From Anaerococcus degeneri (lineage in GTDB: Bacteria; Bacillota; Clostridia; Tissierellales; Peptoniphilaceae), in contig NZ_JAGGLO010000010.1 in assembly GCF_017874475.1 (NCBI RefSeq), forward strand, positions 1-64,000: DNA of 64,000 bases, given 5' to 3'. Below are positions 27,967 to 35,335 of this stretch, piece after piece. The translations under genes were made by a program, and so were the position numbers. Below the pieces are notes generated by a model that saw only the letters and a list, made by a program, of their open reading frames with translations, searched no databases and was not told the DNA's origin. Within the stretch, counting starts at the first letter, position 1; each line of letters begins with the position of its first letter.

Positions 27967-28200
27967 TTAAAAATCGAAATTTGACTTTAAAAACAAAAAT
28001 GCCCGGCACGGGGCCGAGCTAAGTTTGCTATTATTTTTATTTTTTATAGGCTTATCTTCTTCTATTATCTGATTGTCATAATAAGAAACTTGGTAGATGA
28101 CATCATCATCTAATTTTGTCACCATACTAATGACATCTCCAGTCAACTTTTTCCCATCAAGACTAAGAGGGTTTTTAATATTACTCTTATATTTATGATT
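27967..28200 (-). pseudogene. Orphan open frame, probable gene remnant
   Basis: An open frame follows an in-frame TGA at 28201-28203 and has no ATG until residue 29. Its first 55 residues look like real protein: KNPLSLDGKKLTG, then TKLDDDVIYQVSYYDN and QIIEEDKP. It then reads through a terminator hairpin (28001-28019) before stopping. So it looks like the decayed 3' end of a gene whose front is missing. I do not recognise the family. Confidence 0.4.
28001..28019 (-). terminator. Terminator-like hairpin upstream of metG
   Basis: GCTCGGC pairs with GCCGGGC on the minus RNA (7 bp, one G-U), followed by ATTTTTGTTTTT. It precedes metG and would end transcripts coming from the orphan remnant, not from metG. 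Confidence 0.65.
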
Positions 28201-28207
28201 TCATATT

Positions 28208-28228
28208 CAATAATGATAATCATTATTG
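28208..28228 (+). promoter_or_regulatory. Fur-type operator (21-bp palindrome)
   Basis: CAATAATGAT-A-ATCATTATTG is a perfect 10-1-10 palindrome that closely matches the Fur consensus GATAATGATAATCATTATC. It overlaps the -35 box of the PNPOx-like gene, so a Fur-family repressor would block this promoter when iron (or another metal) is plentiful. Confidence 0.75.
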
Positions 28229-28253
28229 ACAATTTTCATAAATGTGCTATCAT
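28226..28253 (+). promoter_or_regulatory. Promoter of the PNPOx-like gene
   Basis: TTGACA (28226-28231), 16-base spacer and TATCAT (28248-28253) with an extended TGC. The -35 lies inside the Fur box. Confidence 0.65.
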
Positions 28254-28286
28254 ATAAGTATAAATAATATATTAAGAGGTAAAAAT

Positions 28287-28676
28287 ATGAAATTAACTCA
28301 AGAAATAAAAGACTTAATAGGTGAACAACTTGCATATATGGCTACTGTTGATGAGAACGGTAATCCTAATATAGGTCCTAAAAGGACCATGAGGGTTCTT
28401 GATGATGAACATCTCATCTATTGCGAAAATACCGATGGAAAACACCATGCCAATATTAAAAATAACGGCAAGGTAGCCATTGCTTTTGTAAAAAGAGAAG
28501 ACAATAAGGGCTTTAGGATTGTAGGCACAGCCAAATCTTATACAGATGAAGACCATATGAACCTAGCTAAGGAAAAGGCTGGAGTAATGCCAAAGGCTGC
28601 TGCTGTAATCATAGATATTGAAAAAATCTATACCCTTGATTCAGGTCCAATAGCTGGAAAATTATTAGAAGTTTAA
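28287..28676 (+). CDS. Pyridoxamine 5'-phosphate oxidase-like flavin-binding protein
   Basis: A 129-residue protein of the split-barrel PNPOx-like fold (PF01243). Visible: LAYMATVDENGNPNIGPK (residues about 12-29), then a middle GFRIVGTAKSY segment. It would bind FMN, heme or F420-type cofactor; substrates of these short proteins differ. The ATG at 28287 has AGAGG at good spacing; an earlier in-frame Met lies in the promoter. The Fur-like box directly in its promoter suggests an iron-starvation role, which might involve heme or flavin. No gene shares its operon; a strong terminator follows. Confidence 0.82.
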   Translation: MKLTQEIKDLIGEQLAYMATVDENGNPNIGPKRTMRVLDDEHLIYCENTDGKHHANIKNNGKVAIAFVKREDNKGFRIVGTAKSYTDEDHMNLAKEKAGVMPKAAAVIIDIEKIYTLDSGPIAGKLLEV

Positions 28677-28706
28677 TTCCCATAGTTATTTATAGTTCTA
28701 CAAAAG

Positions 28707-28742
28707 AGTTTGGTGCACGGATTATTTCCTGTGCACCAAACT
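28707..28742 (+). terminator. Terminator
   Basis: AGTTTGGTGCAC (28707-28718) pairs with GTGCACCAAACT (28731-28742), 12 bp, followed by TTTTTTATT. It ends the PNPOx-like transcript. Confidence 0.95.
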
Positions 28743-28839
28743 TTTTTATTAATATGGATATTTTTACAATAAATACCGGATTTTATTAATTTCAAGGATT
28801 TAGTCCTTGCAATTAATTGCAATTTTTATACCCAAAGGA

Positions 28840-29290
28840 TTAAAGTTGACTTATTTTTTCTTTTACATAAGAAATTTGCCCTAAAACCTCTTCTGGCCCT
28901 GGCCCGCCAAAGGATTTTCACATTTTTAGGCAAGTTTTTAGGTCGATGGCCTTTTAGATGTCCTTTTCAAAAAGATCAGATTCTTTTTTATATGTGTCTA
29001 AGTCAGGGTCTTCTAAGGTGAAATTTTTCTTTATTGAGTATTTTACTAACCTTGCACTAATGTAGTTGGCGTCTCTAAAGGCGACTTGTTTTTTACCAAA
29101 TAATCTGCAAGGTCAGTCGCCTTCAAAAACCCAACCTAACATGCCTTTAGCATTTTTTCTTTATTTACAGTAAGACTTTGGATTTGCCCAGCCATTAAGG
29201 ATTTAAAACCATAATCTTCAATAAATTCGTCTTCAACGTTTTTCTGAAAATATTTTTGAAAATTGTCTATCTTATTGAAAATTCAAGACT
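28840..29290 (-). pseudogene. argH: Degraded argininosuccinate lyase (argH) 3' end
   Basis: The minus strand holds ArgH-like stretches in shifting frames: KSLMAGQIQSLTVNKEKMLKA ending in a TAG (here read as MAGQIQSLTVNKEKML), DLADYLVKNKSPLET, FRDANYISARLVKYS and FGGPGPEEVLGQI. These match the C-terminal region of argininosuccinate lyase in order (AT-DLADYLV, then FRDAHEIVG-like, then the glycine-rich tail). At least three in-frame stops and two frameshifts separate them, and the N-terminal two-thirds is absent. The gene is dead. It implies arginine biosynthesis by this route has been lost in the lineage. The stretch 28743-28839 before it holds nothing I recognise. Confidence 0.8.
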
Positions 29291-29355
29291 TTTATGAACC
29301 TAGCTTTTTAATTAAAATCCAGTTTTTTATATTTATGACAATAACCCAACTTTTC

Positions 29356-30399
29356 CTAGAATTCTAATTTCATAGATGATAAGGCTGAAGCATTTCTAAT
29401 ATTGGCTATGAAGGACCTTAATATCACCAAAAATTCATCTTCAGAAATACCAGAGGATTCTACCAAGTATTCATTATCCAAATCTTTAAACTCTGCCCTA
29501 TATAAACCTCCCTCTTTATAGGAAGAAAGTAGCATTTCTTGGCCATAGAAATTAGAGATTTTTTTATCTTTCAAGGAATAATCGCTCCAGGTTTCTTCAT
29601 CCTTGCCTGCCATCTGAAAGAGGATTTGTGAGTCATCCCTAGTTAAATAAATTTCCACAAAAAGTCTCTGATCATAGGCACCTGACTTCGACTTGCCCAA
29701 GACTTCTGTTGGTTCTCCAAGCTCATATCCATCAAGATTTTCCACAAGTTTCTTTACTAACTTTCCGCCATTTGCATCAGTAAGTTCCCTAGATTGGGCA
29801 TCTAGTTTAGCACTTGAAATTCCTTGGTTAAAAACAATTGTATCTTCTGCCCCGCAAGACTCGATTTTCTCAAAACTTAATTCAGGCTTATAGATCATTT
29901 TCAAAGTCTTTTCATTTGTGAAATCACTATCTGAAAGGCCCAAAGAATTAAAGTAATCACGGCAAAATTGTAGGGTCTTGGCCCCATTTTCATAAATATC
30001 CACCCAATTCTGTTTGGTAAATTTGCCAAAAACAGGGTCGGTCATGGTCTTTACTTCCTTCCACCTAGCCATGTGTTTGTCCCCATATTGGTAGATTTTT
30101 ATTATGGTTTGGTAGTAGGAGTTATAAAGAGCCATTAATTTCTTAACCTTTGGCCTTTCTAAAACTTGTGCCTTTTCTTTCTCACTAATCTTTCCAACCT
30201 TACTTCCGCCAAAAGGATGGACTTGTCTGCCTTTTGTCACACCAAAATGATATAGGGCTGGCAAATACATTCCGTCTTCATAGGTATAATCTCCCTTAAA
30301 TTGGATCTCTCCCACTGTTTTTTCTTCCTTGGCAAGAACATTTGCACTTGGCATCAAAAATACAAGGGCAAGGGCTCCTGCTAAAAATTTCTTTTTCAT
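29356..30399 (-). CDS. Secreted protein of unknown function
   Basis: A 347-residue protein with a clear N-terminal signal peptide (KKKFLAGALALVFLMPSANVLA, cleavage after about residue 24 at LAK) and no lipobox Cys. The mature part begins KEEKTVGEIQFKG and contains repeated Lys/Asp-rich segments but no domain I recognise. It has no LPXTG or membrane anchor, so it is probably released or wall-associated. The second of two tandem Met codons (30399) gives better spacing to AGGAG. Adjacent genes are unrelated (broken argH, tyrS), so function is open. Confidence 0.75.
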   Translation of the reverse strand: MKKKFLAGALALVFLMPSANVLAKEEKTVGEIQFKGDYTYEDGMYLPALYHFGVTKGRQVHPFGGSKVGKISEKEKAQVLERPKVKKLMALYNSYYQTIIKIYQYGDKHMARWKEVKTMTDPVFGKFTKQNWVDIYENGAKTLQFCRDYFNSLGLSDSDFTNEKTLKMIYKPELSFEKIESCGAEDTIVFNQGISSAKLDAQSRELTDANGGKLVKKLVENLDGYELGEPTEVLGKSKSGAYDQRLFVEIYLTRDDSQILFQMAGKDEETWSDYSLKDKKISNFYGQEMLLSSYKEGGLYRAEFKDLDNEYLVESSGISEDEFLVILRSFIANIRNASALSSMKLEF

Positions 30400-30497
30400 C
30401 ATAACTCCTTTCTATGATTTTGAAACGTTTTCTTAATATTATTTTACCCCCTATTCATGATTTCAATAATTAAATACCACAATAAAGTGAGATTTAT

Positions 30498-30526
30498 TTG
30501 ACAAAAGTCCACATCTAGTGTTAAGT
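30498..30526 (+). promoter_or_regulatory. Promoter of tyrS
   Basis: TTGACA (30498-30503), 17-base spacer and a weak TTAAGT (30521-30526). The leader from here to the tyrS ATG is about 245 bases and carries the T-box. Confidence 0.5.
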
Positions 30527-30549
30527 AGTCCTATAAGAATAAAACTTAC

Positions 30550-30694
30550 AATGAATTCAAGTAGGAAGGGTCTGGAATGGCTTTTTTGAAATTACACTTT
30601 CATTTTGTTTAAGGCGAATATGGGCGCCTGTCCCGTATAACGAGTATAAAAAAAGCTGGTACCGCAAATCTTTGCGCTTTTATGCTCTTTTTTT
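30550..30694 (+). ncRNA. T-box leader (tyrosine-type) of tyrS
   Basis: The conserved T-box core TGGTACCGC is at 30657-30665. A compact Stem I closes with AATGAA/TTCATT; it has AGTA at 30560-30563, GAA at 30588-30590 and a candidate UAC (Tyr) specifier at 30593-30595. A terminator follows: GAGtATAAAA (30642-30651) with TTTTATgCTC (30678-30687), then T7. Uncharged tRNA-Tyr would stabilise the antiterminator and allow tyrS expression. Stem I is about 55 bases, short compared with classical ~100-base Stem I. Confidence 0.8.
30642..30694 (+). terminator. T-box terminator
   Basis: GAGTATAAAA pairs with TTTTATGCTC (one T-G wobble) around an inner CGCAAA/TTTGCG stem, then TTTTTTT. The T-box core lies in the bulge of this structure, so it competes with the antiterminator. 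Confidence 0.75.
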
Positions 30695-30780
30695 GTGCCT
30701 ATTTTGACTTTGAAATCCATAATTTATAGGATTTCTCACTTGAGTTCGAAATGACACCAAATTAAAAGAAAGGAAAAATT

Positions 30781-32034
30781 ATGAAATTTACTTACGAAAA
30801 AGAATACGATAATGTTTTTGATGAGCTTGTTGATCGTGGTTACTACGAACAAGCTACAAACGAAGAAGAACTAAAGAAGAAACTTGCCACAGAATCTGTG
30901 AAATTCTACTGTGGTTTTGATGCTACAGCAGATTCCCTAACTGTTGGCCACCTTATTCAAATCATGGTTATGATGCGTATGCAAAACTACGGCCACAGGC
31001 CTGTTGCCCTTCTTGGTGGAGGTACAACCCTTATCGGTGACCCATCTGGAAGAAGCGACATGCGTCAAGTCATGACAGAAGAAAGAATCAACCACAATGC
31101 AGAGTGTTTCTACAAGCAATTTCAAAGATTTTTAGACTTCTCTGAAGAAGGCGGAGCAGAAATGCTTAATAACAAGGATTGGCTATTAAACCTTAACTTT
31201 GTTGGATTTTTAAGAGATGTGGGAAGCGAATTTTTGGTAAATGAAATGATCAAAAAAGATGCCTACAAAAATAGGATGGCAGCTGGTGGACTAACATTTT
31301 TCGAATTTTCTTACATGCTTTTACAATCTTACGACTTTTTAAAGATGTACAGGGAAGACGGCGTAACCCTTGAAATGGGTGGGTCTGACCAATGGTCAAA
31401 CATCATCGGCGGAGTGGATTTAATCAAAAAACACGAACAAGGCGACGCCTATGGTATGACCTTTGCCCTACTTACAACTGCAGACGGAGTTAAGATGGGT
31501 AAAAGTCAAAAAGGTGCAGTTTGGCTTGATAAGGAAAAGACAAGTTCATTTGAGATGTTCCAATACATGAGAAATGTAGATGACAGGGATGTTGAGAAAT
31601 TCCTCTTACAACTTACCTTCTTACCAACAGCAGAATGTAGAAAATTAGGAAGAGCTACAGAAGCATCTGAAATCAACAAGGCTAAAGAAATCCTAGCCTA
31701 CGAAGTAGTTAAACTTGTCCACGGCAAGGAAGAAGCAGATGCTGCCCTTGATGCAGCCAAAGCACTTTTCTCTGGCAAAGGTGACGAATCAGCAATGCCA
31801 ACAACACAAATTTCTGCATCTGACCTACCAAAGGGTCTTTTAGCCCTCATGACAGAAGTAGGTCTAACCAAGTCAAATGGTGAAGCAAGACGAATTGTCC
31901 AACAAGGCGGCGTATCTATCAACGATGAAAAAATAACAGATCCAGCCTTTGAAGTCACAGATCAAATCTTTGAAGATAATAGAATAATAATTAAAAAAGG
32001 CAAGAAAAACTTCCACAAGGTTGAATTAGCCTAG
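30781..32034 (+). CDS. tyrS: Tyrosyl-tRNA synthetase
   Basis: A 417-residue class Ic synthetase that charges tRNA-Tyr. HIGH-like GHLI is at about residue 50 in FYCGFDATADSLTVGHLIQ, KMSKS-like KMGKS at about residue 238 (GVKMGKSQKGAVWLD), and a C-terminal S4 domain (about 350-410, SNGEARRIVQQGGVSINDEKI). Length is normal. It is a monocistron under the T-box and ends at a strong terminator. Confidence 0.97.
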   Translation: MKFTYEKEYDNVFDELVDRGYYEQATNEEELKKKLATESVKFYCGFDATADSLTVGHLIQIMVMMRMQNYGHRPVALLGGGTTLIGDPSGRSDMRQVMTEERINHNAECFYKQFQRFLDFSEEGGAEMLNNKDWLLNLNFVGFLRDVGSEFLVNEMIKKDAYKNRMAAGGLTFFEFSYMLLQSYDFLKMYREDGVTLEMGGSDQWSNIIGGVDLIKKHEQGDAYGMTFALLTTADGVKMGKSQKGAVWLDKEKTSSFEMFQYMRNVDDRDVEKFLLQLTFLPTAECRKLGRATEASEINKAKEILAYEVVKLVHGKEEADAALDAAKALFSGKGDESAMPTTQISASDLPKGLLALMTEVGLTKSNGEARRIVQQGGVSINDEKITDPAFEVTDQIFEDNRIIIKKGKKNFHKVELA

Positions 32035-32051
32035 GAATTTAACCTAAAAAT

Positions 32052-32097
32052 AAACTGGCCCCAAGGCTCGATTATAAACCGAGTAAGGGGTCAGTTT
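32052..32097 (+). terminator. Terminator of tyrS
   Basis: AAACTGgCCCC pairs with GGGGtCAGTTT, with CTCG/CGAG as an inner stem, followed by TTTTTT. Confidence 0.92.
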
Positions 32098-32149
32098 TTT
32101 ATAAATTTATGACGCATTCTTAGTAAATTTTTATCATGATCTTTCAACA

Positions 32150-32854
32150 TCATTTATTTTCATATTTTAAAAATTTATTTGATAGCCATAAAAATCCTAG
32201 CAATTCTATCAGGGCAAAAATAAATAATAGTGTCAAATCGTGCGGATTTATGAACCTAAAATTGTTTGCTTCAATTGCCAAAAAGCTTAGACCTACAATT
32301 TTTAAGGACTTGTAGGAACTTGCAAAACCAAACATGGTAAAGATTGCAGATAAGAGCACTATGATCCCAAAGGACCTTAGCCTTATGGCAAGGGCTCCAA
32401 AAATCCCAATTATTGGAAGGGCAAGCAAGATGCTAAGGCCTATATAGTAAAAATATATAGAAAAATCAATGGCCGAAAATCCTCCTATATATTTTCCTCC
32501 CAAGTAGAAAAGAAGTAAAAAATATATTTGGCAAAGGCAAATTATAATAAAGGCTAAAATCAACTTTGCTCCCACAAAAGCCATATTTTTCTTTGGGCTA
32601 AGTCTAATAAATTTTAGGCCTGCCCTGTGTTCTGTTGCCCAAAGGCTTGCTATTACGATTGCAATTAAGGGAATGTAGAAAAACAAAAAGTAAAACAAGC
32701 TAACCTGGGTCCACAAAGATTGCCATTCATTGGTTAATATTTCCCTATTTCCCATATAGTTTATAAGGCCAAAGGCGCTTGCTAGTAAGGGAATTATCAG
32801 ACTTACCAACAAGATATTTGTAAACTTTATTTTTTTTAATTCTAATTTTAACAT
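32150..32854 (-). CDS. ABC-2 permease, lantibiotic-immunity type (second permease)
   Basis: A 234-residue membrane protein with six hydrophobic helices spread over residues 12-230 (for example NILLVSLIIPLLASAFG and IPLIAIVIASLWATEH). This length and layout are typical of LanE/LanG or BceB-small immunity permeases. It is encoded last in an ATPase-permease-permease set, divergent from a two-component system. Likely exports or removes a peptide antibiotic from the membrane. Substrate not visible. Confidence 0.82.
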   Translation of the reverse strand: MLKLELKKIKFTNILLVSLIIPLLASAFGLINYMGNREILTNEWQSLWTQVSLFYFLFFYIPLIAIVIASLWATEHRAGLKFIRLSPKKNMAFVGAKLILAFIIICLCQIYFLLLFYLGGKYIGGFSAIDFSIYFYYIGLSILLALPIIGIFGALAIRLRSFGIIVLLSAIFTMFGFASSYKSLKIVGLSFLAIEANNFRFINPHDLTLLFIFALIELLGFLWLSNKFLKYENK

Positions 32855-32862
32855 AAGTCCTC

Positions 32863-33615
32863 CTAGTCCTTGTATAGATTATAAGTTTTCATTGCCTTTA
32901 GGTATGTTAGAGACGCTATTAAAAGAATAAAAGCAATGATTGGTGTATAAAAATTTATTGGATTTAGAACCTGGATAAATTTCCCGCCTTCGCTTACATA
33001 AGAAATATTTAATAAACTTGCCATCCAAGCAAAGGGATTTACAAAAGCGAGAGTCTCTGATGTAAGCATGGTTATTACTCCAGTTAGCCCTCCAACTATT
33101 CCTATAAATGATAGGGTGTAGACTCTTTTTACTTTCATTTCTATTATCATAAATAGGGCAATAAAAAATAAATTTATTATTATGGCGGATAGGTTTACCA
33201 AGGCAAATCTTAGAATCATGTCAGTGTCTATATTAAAATGAATTGACTTTTTTGCTAGTAGGAGAAAGACAATAGCTTCTACTATTTGCAATAAAACTAG
33301 CTTTAGGGATAGGTTTTTAAATTTATTTATAAGTATAGAGTTTACTTTTTCTCCAAGACTTACTTGCAACTGCCACATCTTGTTTTTTTCCTCGATTTCA
33401 ATCACTTTTTTCACCAAAGATGAGATTAAAATCGGATTTATCAATAAGGAAATAAATAGATATGTGTCTAAGATATAGGCTAAAGGATAATTTCCTTTCG
33501 CAAATGATTTTGAATGGCTGACCCCTATCACCATTAGCATTTGAGCGAAAAATACTATTAGGATTAAAAAATTTATCCCAAGTCTTTTGTATTTTTTTCT
33601 TTCTAAGTTTGCCAT
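32863..33615 (-). CDS. ABC-2 permease, lantibiotic-immunity type (first permease)
   Basis: A 250-residue permease with about six helices (for example GINFLILIVFFAQMLMVIGVS at the N-terminus). It begins 1 base after the ATPase stop and ends 8 bases before the next permease. With the other permease and ATPase it forms a LanFEG-like exporter. It may protect against an externally made lantibiotic, since no lantibiotic gene is adjacent. Confidence 0.82.
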   Translation of the reverse strand: MANLERKKYKRLGINFLILIVFFAQMLMVIGVSHSKSFAKGNYPLAYILDTYLFISLLINPILISSLVKKVIEIEEKNKMWQLQVSLGEKVNSILINKFKNLSLKLVLLQIVEAIVFLLLAKKSIHFNIDTDMILRFALVNLSAIIINLFFIALFMIIEMKVKRVYTLSFIGIVGGLTGVITMLTSETLAFVNPFAWMASLLNISYVSEGGKFIQVLNPINFYTPIIAFILLIASLTYLKAMKTYNLYKD

Positions 33616-33616
33616 A

Positions 33617-34510
33617 TTAAGACCTGCTTTCTTCGATGAAGAGTTTTTCTAGGCTTTCTTTTTCTTCTTCAATCCTGTATAGATCGACCTTGCCATGTAG
33701 GAAATTCACAATTTCTGATATTTCCTTGTTTGAAAGCTTGCCTAAGATAATCTTTTTGCCCTCTATACTAGCATAAGGAAGGTCTAAAAGACCAAGGGCC
33801 TTTTTATTATCAGAAGTTTGGATTGAAATAAATGGTGGATGGAGCTTCCTATAATCTTCCAAGCTTCCATTGTAAGTTAATTTCCCTTCTTTGAGGATAC
33901 CAATATGGGTGGAAATTTTTTCTATTTCATCAAGGATATGAGAAGAAATCAAAATGCTTGTAGAAGTGTTTTTCACGATATTTTTAAATAAGTTTCTCAT
34001 TTCCTCAATTCCCTGAGGATCAAGGCCATTTATAGGCTCATCTAGGATCAATAACTTGGGACTACCGATTAGGGCAATTGCAATCCCTAATCTTTGCTTC
34101 ATACCCAGCGAATAATCCCTAGCCTTTTTCTTGCCCACATTATTAAGGCCAACAAGGTCAAGAGTTTTTGAAATTTCTCCCTTATCTATTCCCTTAAGGT
34201 CGCAAATTATTTCAAGATTTTCATAGCCACTTAAGTGGTCATAAAAGGAAGGATTTTCTATTAGGGCACCGAGATTTTTGTTAAGGTCCTTTTGGTTTTT
34301 AGAACTTACTTCTTGGCCAAAAACCCTAATTTCCCCTCCATCTTTTCTCACAAGACCTAATATAAGCTTCATAAGAGTCGACTTTCCTGCTCCATTTTTG
34401 CCTATTAGGCCATATATAGCTCCTTCCTCTATTGCCAAAGAGTCAATATCTAGGACTTTCTTCTTGTTATATGATTTTTGTAAATTTTTTATTTCTAAGA
34501 TTTTTTTCAT
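33617..34510 (-). CDS. ABC transporter ATP-binding protein, lantibiotic-immunity type
   Basis: A 297-residue ATPase with Walker A GKNGAGKST (about 37-45), a Q-loop NPSF, signature YSLGMKQRLG, Walker B LLILDEPINGLDP and H-loop SSHILDE. The C-terminal 90 residues are the extension common in bacitracin/lantibiotic-immunity ATPases. It is the first gene of this operon and faces the response regulator across a 128-base divergent region. Confidence 0.92.
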   Translation of the reverse strand: MKKILEIKNLQKSYNKKKVLDIDSLAIEEGAIYGLIGKNGAGKSTLMKLILGLVRKDGGEIRVFGQEVSSKNQKDLNKNLGALIENPSFYDHLSGYENLEIICDLKGIDKGEISKTLDLVGLNNVGKKKARDYSLGMKQRLGIAIALIGSPKLLILDEPINGLDPQGIEEMRNLFKNIVKNTSTSILISSHILDEIEKISTHIGILKEGKLTYNGSLEDYRKLHPPFISIQTSDNKKALGLLDLPYASIEGKKIILGKLSNKEISEIVNFLHGKVDLYRIEEEKESLEKLFIEESRS

Positions 34511-34638
34511 AATTATTCCTCCTACAAAAAGGATACCAGGCTAAGATAAAAATAAGCTTTAAGCCAGGTCACTTTTACATCACAAAAGCCAAAAATCTAA
34601 AAGTATGGTGTATAATTAGGGTAGCAAGGAGGAGTTCA

Positions 34639-35334
34639 ATGGATTTTAGAAATAATTTTTCTATATTAATAGTAGATGACGAAACAAATTTATTGGAAAA
34701 TTTATATAATTTTTTGAAAGATAAGGGTTTTAAGAAAGTATATACTGCCAAAAACCTCAAGGAATCAAGGTTTAAACTAGCAAACTTTAGAATTGACCTA
34801 GTGGTCCTTGACCTAATGCTTCCAGATGGGAGCGGTTTTGATTTGCTAAAGGAAATAAGGAAGGAATCCGATATGGCAGTCATAATCCTGTCTGCCCTTG
34901 ATGGGATAGATGATAGGAAGGAAGGCTTTGAAAATAAGGCCGACGACTACCTAGTCAAGCCATTTTTCCCTGATGAACTCCTTTGGAGGATTGATGCAGT
35001 TTTAAGACGCAGTAAAATTATCAAAAATGAAGAAAAAATATCTCTAGGCAAGGTAATTTTTGATAAGACCAAGGGCAGTCTCATAAAAAACAATAATGAA
35101 ATTCCCCTAACTGCCACCCAATTTAAAATCCTATCCTACCTAGCCGATAACATGAATATGATCGTTTCGATTGACCGCATTTTGGAAAATATTTGGGAAG
35201 ATTCCTATGGTTATGAAAACACATTGATAACCCACATTTACAGGATTCGTGAAAAACTCGAAGACAATCCGAGAGACCCTAAAATCTTGATAACCATCAA
35301 GGGGCTGGGCTATAAACTCGTAAAAGAAGGCTAG
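34639..35334 (+). CDS. OmpR-family response regulator
   Basis: A 231-residue OmpR/PhoB-type regulator. The receiver domain has acidic pocket VDDE at about 14-17, phospho-acceptor Asp in VVLDLMLPDG (about residue 55) and switch Lys in YLVKPF. The C-terminal winged helix (about 135-228) ends KILITIKGLGYKL. RBS AAGGAGGAG precedes the ATG, and TATAAT lies about 20 bases further upstream. It likely regulates the divergent ABC transporter operon in response to a cell-wall-active peptide. Confidence 0.95.
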   Translation: MDFRNNFSILIVDDETNLLENLYNFLKDKGFKKVYTAKNLKESRFKLANFRIDLVVLDLMLPDGSGFDLLKEIRKESDMAVIILSALDGIDDRKEGFENKADDYLVKPFFPDELLWRIDAVLRRSKIIKNEEKISLGKVIFDKTKGSLIKNNNEIPLTATQFKILSYLADNMNMIVSIDRILENIWEDSYGYENTLITHIYRIREKLEDNPRDPKILITIKGLGYKLVKEG

Positions 35335-35335
35335 T

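Noticed and set aside
30419-30432. cre-like CcpA site GAAACGTTTTC near the secreted-protein gene
   Set aside because: It lacks the spacing of a full cre palindrome (one base short), and there is no other carbon-control evidence.
32035-34638. Bacteriocin or lantibiotic structural gene expected near the immunity-type ABC transporter
   Set aside because: No short peptide ORF with RBS and leader in the gaps at 32035-32149 or 34511-34638.
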